A program made the translations under genes and the position numbers. The notes below the pieces were generated by a model. The model made no database searches and was not told the origin of the DNA. It saw nothing but the letters and a program-made list of their open reading frames with translations. Source: Phycisphaerae bacterium (GTDB taxonomy: Bacteria; Planctomycetota; Phycisphaerae; UBA1845). From it: a stretch of 36,768 bases of DNA. Location of the stretch: the NCBI GenBank assembly GCA_029260055.1, contig JAJDDX010000229.1, positions 1-36,768 of the forward strand, given 5' to 3'. Positions 32,710 through 36,768 of the stretch are shown here, piece by piece (positions within the stretch are counted from its first letter, which is position 1; each line of letters begins with the position of its first letter).

Positions 32710-34272
32710 ATGCCCATCAACACATACTATCGAGCGGCAACTACCCTAGTCTTCATCTTGTTCGTCTCGCCTCACGCGAGCCATTCGGCTCCGCAGGTCA
32801 ACCCGGGCCTCCAGATGCTACGCGTCACGCTTGACGACGCATCGCAACTCGACACACTCGTTGCCCTCGAACGGCAGCGCCGCGATCTCCAGATATGGAC
32901 CGACCGCCTCGCCCTCGGGCCGATTGACGTACGAGCCTCACTCGCGGCTGTGCAGGCGATCGAGAAAGCCGGGTTGTCATTCGAAGTGACAATACCCGAC
33001 TTGCAGGCGTACTACGGCCGACTCTTCCCAGGCGGCGGTGGCGACTTCTTCGATTCCTATCGTACTTTTGAAGAACACGTGGCGTTCATGCAGAATCTGG
33101 AGGCCACCTATCCCTCGCTGGTTCAGATGATCAGCGTGGGGAAATCCGTACTCAACCGTGATTTGTGGGCCCTTCGTATCACGGGGCCGGGCAACGACAA
33201 GGTCGGTGTGTTGCATTACGGCGCCACACACGGCAACGAAGTCATGGGAGCGGCCGTTGTGGCCTATACTGCGCAGCACCTACTCGTCAATTACGGAACG
33301 GACGCCGAGATTACCGCCTTGGTCAACGACGTCGAGTGGTTCCTGCTTCCGATCATGAACCCCGACGGTTATGTGTCGGGCAGCCGCTACAACGCCGCCG
33401 GTGCCGACCTCAATCGCGACTGGGGCGGGCCCTGGACGGGGCCCGGCGCGTTCTCAGAGCCCGAGACCGTCGCGATGGCCGACTTCTTCATCTCCCACCC
33501 GAACGTACGCGTGATCCTGGACTTCCATACTTTTGGCAGAATGATCCTATGGCCGTGGGGGCACACTCCGGTTCTCAGTGACCACAATGCCTTGTATGAC
33601 GCCCTTGGCGATGACATGGCTTTCGCGATTTCTCAGGTCCGCGGCGTTGACTACTGGCAGCGAGGGCCGATCAACACGACGATTTACCCGACCATGGGCG
33701 ACGCAGCCGACTACGCGTACGGCGTACTCGATAGGTGGGCGTTCGGTATCGAGATCGGCACCTCGCACTACATGCCGACATCTGAAATCGTCCCGAGCGG
33801 CCAGGAAATGGCCGCCGCCCTCATGGCCGTCTCGGACTGGGCTGCTGACTGCAACGGCAACGGAGCCCTCGACTGGCAAGAGCTCAGTTCAGGCCAGGCG
33901 GAGGACTGCAACGGCAACCTGACACCTGACGAATGCGAGATGATCCCGGACTTCGATGGCGATGGGATTATGGATATATGCGATCCGGACACCGATAACG
34001 ACGGCGTGCTCAACGAGGACGACATCTGCCCGTTTTCCGCTCCCGGGGCCCCGATCCATCCCACCGGCAGCCCCATCAGCGATAGCAACGGGAACTGTTT
34101 CGTGGATCACGTGGATTTCGCCCGATTCCGGCTCTGCCTGTTGGGTAGCGGCCCCGGGACGCCTCCGTTGCAGGAGCAATGTGAGCAGTACTTCGACGGT
34201 GACGGCGACGGCGATGTCGATCTCGCGGACCTTGCGATGTTCTTCGGCGCGTTCGATCCGGGCGGCGGCTAG
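32710..34272 (+). CDS. Secreted zinc carboxypeptidase (M14), copy 2, with Ca-repeat tail
   Basis: This 520-residue paralogue of the preceding gene is collinear with it and exactly the same length. The same catalytic residues are visible: GATHGNEVMG, DLNRDWGG, LDFHTFGRM and FGIEIGTSHY, so it should be active. The second His of DFHTHG in copy 1 is Phe here; it is not a ligand. The tail repeats (DCNGNGALDWQELSSG, DFDGDGIMDICDPD, DNDGVLNEDDICPFS, GDGDGDVDLADLAMFF) match closely. The start is placed at ATG 32710 because it gives equal length to copy 1. A GTG at 32698 adding MSRR is possible, and neither has a strong ribosome site. Confidence 0.9.
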   Translation: MPINTYYRAATTLVFILFVSPHASHSAPQVNPGLQMLRVTLDDASQLDTLVALERQRRDLQIWTDRLALGPIDVRASLAAVQAIEKAGLSFEVTIPDLQAYYGRLFPGGGGDFFDSYRTFEEHVAFMQNLEATYPSLVQMISVGKSVLNRDLWALRITGPGNDKVGVLHYGATHGNEVMGAAVVAYTAQHLLVNYGTDAEITALVNDVEWFLLPIMNPDGYVSGSRYNAAGADLNRDWGGPWTGPGAFSEPETVAMADFFISHPNVRVILDFHTFGRMILWPWGHTPVLSDHNALYDALGDDMAFAISQVRGVDYWQRGPINTTIYPTMGDAADYAYGVLDRWAFGIEIGTSHYMPTSEIVPSGQEMAAALMAVSDWAADCNGNGALDWQELSSGQAEDCNGNLTPDECEMIPDFDGDGIMDICDPDTDNDGVLNEDDICPFSAPGAPIHPTGSPISDSNGNCFVDHVDFARFRLCLLGSGPGTPPLQEQCEQYFDGDGDGDVDLADLAMFFGAFDPGGG

Positions 34273-34320
34273 CAGGAGTCGTTCCACATCCGGGAGGCGG
34301 GCAGTGTGGTCCCGAGCCCA

Positions 34321-36303
34321 TCACCCGCCATCGGGCGGGCCGAATGCCGCAAAGAACGCGGACAGGTCTTCCATATCCACGTCCCCGTCCTCGTCAAAGT
34401 CGAACGGGTGCGCACAATAGACGACGTCCGCGGGCACGTCCGGTCCGCCGACGGTCAAGCAGGTACGGAAGCGGCTGTAATCCACCAGATCGATGCCGCA
34501 GTTGGCGTTTGTATCGGCGCGCGGTGAACCGTCGGGGGCGACGGGCACGCCGGTCGGCGTCAGGTCGCAGACATCCGCCTCGTTCAGCACGCCGTCGTTA
34601 TCGATGTCCGAGTCACAGCCGTCATTCGTGCCGTCGCCGTCGAAGTCGGGATCGCACTCATCGGGGACGAAGTTCCCGTCACAGTCTTCGCTGGTTCCGT
34701 CGGCGATGTCGCACGGGTCGGCCACGTTCGTATCGTTGCAGTCGGGTTCGCACTCGTCCGGAAAACTGTTCCCGTTGCAGTCGTCGCTGGCGCCACTCGC
34801 CACGTCCTCAGCGTCCGGAATACCGTTTTCGTTGCAGTCGATTGTGCCGATCCTGAGGAAGTAGACGTCTTGTTCCCCGTTGAACGTCGCCGCGTAGGCC
34901 ACGTTGACGCCCGCGTTGTCCGACACCATGTCATAGTAATCACCGAGCTTGCTCTGATTCGGCCAGCCCAAGTGGCTATCGAACATCGGGCTGACGGGCG
35001 TGCTCGCCGACCAAGTCGAACCGCCGTCAAACGAATTCGTATAGAAGAGCTCCGAGAAATTGTCGGCAATGCCGTTCCGCGTATCGTTCCAGATCACGTC
35101 GATTCGACCGTTGGGGGCGACCGACATCGTGCCGAACCATTGCCAGGCGTTGGTCGTCGTGAGGTCGTCGTTGACGCGGATCGGGTCGCTCCAGGTCTGA
35201 CCGCCGTCAGGACTCCGCACGAACATCACGTCCAGTGGATCGCTGCCGGGGGGATCGACCGACGACAGAACGTAGACATTCCCATGCGTCGCGCCCTCTG
35301 AGTGATCCGTCGCGACCCAGACCTGCCCGAGCAGCCCGCCGGGATTCGGTCCGGGTACGGTGTAGCGCAGAGAACCGCCCAAGGAGATGTCCACGGCGAG
35401 ATCGAACGCCGGCGCAAGCGATGCATCCTGCACCGTCAACGAGCGTGCCAGGGCAAAGACGCTCGAGCTGCTGTTTCTCCTACCCACGAGGTAGTAGGCG
35501 CCGTCGGGGCCCACCGACGATGTACCCCAGATCGGAAAGCCCGGTGTCGGAATGGGCGTGCTGTAGGTGAGCCCGCCGTCGACCGATCGGATAAAAACGT
35601 CTGAACCGCAGCACCCCGCGTAATCCCAAGCGGCGTAGATATGGCCGTGTCCCATACCACCCGTACGGTCGATGGACATCCAGGCCTTGTCGCCGCCGAA
35701 CGCAGGGATGGGCTCGGTCCACGTGACACCGCCGTCGCCGGACTTGAACATGTCACACGCGTATCCGCCGCCGGGGATCGTTAGGCTGTAGTAGTAGATA
35801 TTCCCGTCCGCATCCGCTTTCACGACCGGATCGCTACGGAACACCTGCGGGTCCAGCACGCCGGGAGCCGTCCACGCGAGTCCGGCGTCGGTCGTATAGC
35901 CCCATCCTGCCTGGCGAAAGTTCGATGCGGTGGTATCGAACTGGCGCCACCCGATGACCATGCGGTTGGGACTGGTCGGGTCGACGGCGATGGAAGGCTC
36001 ATTGGCGGCGTCACCGGGGATGTTGTTGCCGAACTCATCGACGTTGACCTGCACGCTGGTGAATCCGCCTCGCGAAACGACGGCTCGGCCCATCCTCACG
36101 CCGGGCGGCGGAACGAGCGAACGCGGCATCCAGGGGTCGCGAAGCTCCTCCTTGTGGCCCAGCGTCTTGCTGAGCGTGCGCATGGTCGTCTCAGCGGTGG
36201 TAATGCGCGCACGGACGGACCTTGCATCGAGCTGCGCGGGCCGCGCTGGGCTGCATGCCACACCGACTACCAACGCTCCGGCTATCCACGATGGGAATCT
36301 CAT
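34321..36303 (-). CDS. Secreted BNR-repeat (sialidase-like propeller) protein with Ca-repeat tail
   Basis: This 660-residue exported protein has a signal sequence (GALVVGVACS, perhaps lipid-modified at Cys17). Residues about 100-470 carry Asp-box/BNR repeats: TTDAGLAWTAP, SGDGGVTWTEP, SVDGGLTYSTP, SPDGGQTWSDP and SFDGGSTWSAS, five in all, as in sialidase-like propellers. The Arg triad and other residues of true sialidases are not evident, so an enzyme activity is unproven. The tail has repeats DCNENGIPDAED, DCNGNSFPDECE, DCDGNFVPDECD, a DIDNDGVLNEADVC unit and a dockerin-like FDFDEDGDVDMEDLSAFF. GGAAAG lies seven bases before the ATG, and the gene starts 15 bases after the upstream gene. Confidence 0.88.
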   Translation of the reverse strand: MRFPSWIAGALVVGVACSPARPAQLDARSVRARITTAETTMRTLSKTLGHKEELRDPWMPRSLVPPPGVRMGRAVVSRGGFTSVQVNVDEFGNNIPGDAANEPSIAVDPTSPNRMVIGWRQFDTTASNFRQAGWGYTTDAGLAWTAPGVLDPQVFRSDPVVKADADGNIYYYSLTIPGGGYACDMFKSGDGGVTWTEPIPAFGGDKAWMSIDRTGGMGHGHIYAAWDYAGCCGSDVFIRSVDGGLTYSTPIPTPGFPIWGTSSVGPDGAYYLVGRRNSSSSVFALARSLTVQDASLAPAFDLAVDISLGGSLRYTVPGPNPGGLLGQVWVATDHSEGATHGNVYVLSSVDPPGSDPLDVMFVRSPDGGQTWSDPIRVNDDLTTTNAWQWFGTMSVAPNGRIDVIWNDTRNGIADNFSELFYTNSFDGGSTWSASTPVSPMFDSHLGWPNQSKLGDYYDMVSDNAGVNVAYAATFNGEQDVYFLRIGTIDCNENGIPDAEDVASGASDDCNGNSFPDECEPDCNDTNVADPCDIADGTSEDCDGNFVPDECDPDFDGDGTNDGCDSDIDNDGVLNEADVCDLTPTGVPVAPDGSPRADTNANCGIDLVDYSRFRTCLTVGGPDVPADVVYCAHPFDFDEDGDVDMEDLSAFFAAFGPPDGG

Positions 36304-36318
36304 GCTCTGTCTTTCCAG

Positions 36319-36768
36319 CTATCCGCCAAACCCGCCCTGAAAGAACGACACATCTTGAAGATCGACATCGCCATCATCATCCGCGTCGAACGGATTCAGA
36401 CAGGTCGCGGCGTCGACGGGGGTGCCCGGTCCGCCGCCGGCGAGGCACGGTCGCAGCCGCTGAAAATCAACCAGGTCGATGGCGCAGTTACCGTTCGTGT
36501 CGGCGCGCGGCGATCCATCGGGTTGAACCGGAGCGCCCATCGGCGTGAAGTCGCAGAGGTCCGCGGCGTTCGGCACGCCGTCGTGATCGATGTCCGGGTC
36601 GCAGGCGTCAATGGTGCCGTCACCGTCGAAGTCAGGGTCACACTCATCAGGGACGGTGTTCCCGTCGCAGTCCTCGCTGGTCCCGGTGGCGATGTCGCAC
36701 GTGTCGGCGACGCCGGTGTGATTGCAGTCTCGCTCGCACTCATCCGGAAAAGTATTGGCGTTGCAGTC
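36319..36768 (-). CDS. C-terminal tail of a secreted Ca-repeat protein, N-terminus beyond window
   Basis: The frame is open from the window edge to a TAG at 36319, giving 149 residues of C-terminus. It is entirely tail: DCNANTFPDECE, DCNHTGVADTCD, DCDGNTVPDECDPD, DFDGDGTIDACDPD, DHDGVPNAADLC, then a dockerin-like pair ending FDADDDGDVDLQDVSFFQ. These are the same modules as in the neighbouring BNR protein and the two carboxypeptidases. It ends 15 bases before the BNR gene, so the two are probably one operon. Nothing can be said of the catalytic part. Confidence 0.85.
   Translation of the reverse strand, partial: DCNANTFPDECERDCNHTGVADTCDIATGTSEDCDGNTVPDECDPDFDGDGTIDACDPDIDHDGVPNAADLCDFTPMGAPVQPDGSPRADTNGNCAIDLVDFQRLRPCLAGGGPGTPVDAATCLNPFDADDDGDVDLQDVSFFQGGFGG

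Noticed and set aside
1-36768. CRISPR array, tRNA or rRNA genes
   Set aside because: No series of evenly spaced direct repeats, and no cloverleaf or conserved rRNA stretch was seen in the gaps. A tRNA covariance search would be decisive.

Overview
The window is G+C-rich and gene-dense and looks like a chromosomal piece of a planctomycete, most likely of the Phycisphaerae type. This is inference from gene content, because no rRNA or tRNA is present to confirm it. The pointers are large secreted proteins ending in Asp/Asn/Cys-rich calcium-binding repeats of the 'DCNGN..PDECE' kind, an ECF sigma factor gene next to a Ser/Thr kinase with a TPR tail, a fused aroD-aroE gene, and a complete SUF operon led by an Rrf2 regulator.

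Layout. At 1-1513 (minus) is the N-terminal two thirds of a heavy-metal P1B-type ATPase, cut by the window edge. A 1289-residue FG-GAP surface lipoprotein follows (1824-5693, minus). Next come a small DUF4190-type membrane protein (6311-6961, plus) and, convergent to it across a strong shared hairpin terminator, an SppA-type signal peptide peptidase (7095-8957, minus) and a transglutaminase-like membrane protein (9083-9961, minus). On the plus strand lie a membrane/TPR protein (10246-11328), the shikimate genes aroDE and aroK (11432-13548), and two overlapping ORFs (13532-14367) that look like one HEPN-like gene split by a frame change. A 54-bp palindrome and a dead fragment of a sufT gene precede a secreted protein (14781-16070).

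At 16104-19917 (minus) is the ECF sigma factor/TPR-kinase pair. Two tandem paralogous secreted proteins follow (20304-22687, plus). From 29628 down to 22785 (minus) runs the iron-sulfur operon in the order rrf2 - A-type carrier - sufB - sufC - sufD - sufS - sufU - sufT, with start/stop overlaps at sufD/sufS and sufS/sufU, a good promoter in front and a structured 77-bp palindromic element between sufB and sufC. Plus-strand genes for a DUF962/Mpo1-like protein and a GNAT acetyltransferase come next. They are followed by two tandem secreted zinc carboxypeptidases (M14) and, convergent, a BNR-repeat secreted protein and the 3' end of another secreted protein cut by the right edge.

How it fits together. 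The shikimate genes and the SUF operon are housekeeping modules. Much of the rest is an exported proteome built modularly: FG-GAP, DUF4082-like, six-bladed-propeller-like, M14 peptidase and BNR domains are all joined to related C-terminal Ca-binding/dockerin-like tails. Duplication is a theme: two tandem gene pairs and one relocated pseudogene fragment. The least ordinary items are the split HEPN-like gene, the sufT fragment beside a REP-like palindrome, the folded element inside the suf operon, and the shared tails. I see no CRISPR array, insertion sequence, phage or defence island.
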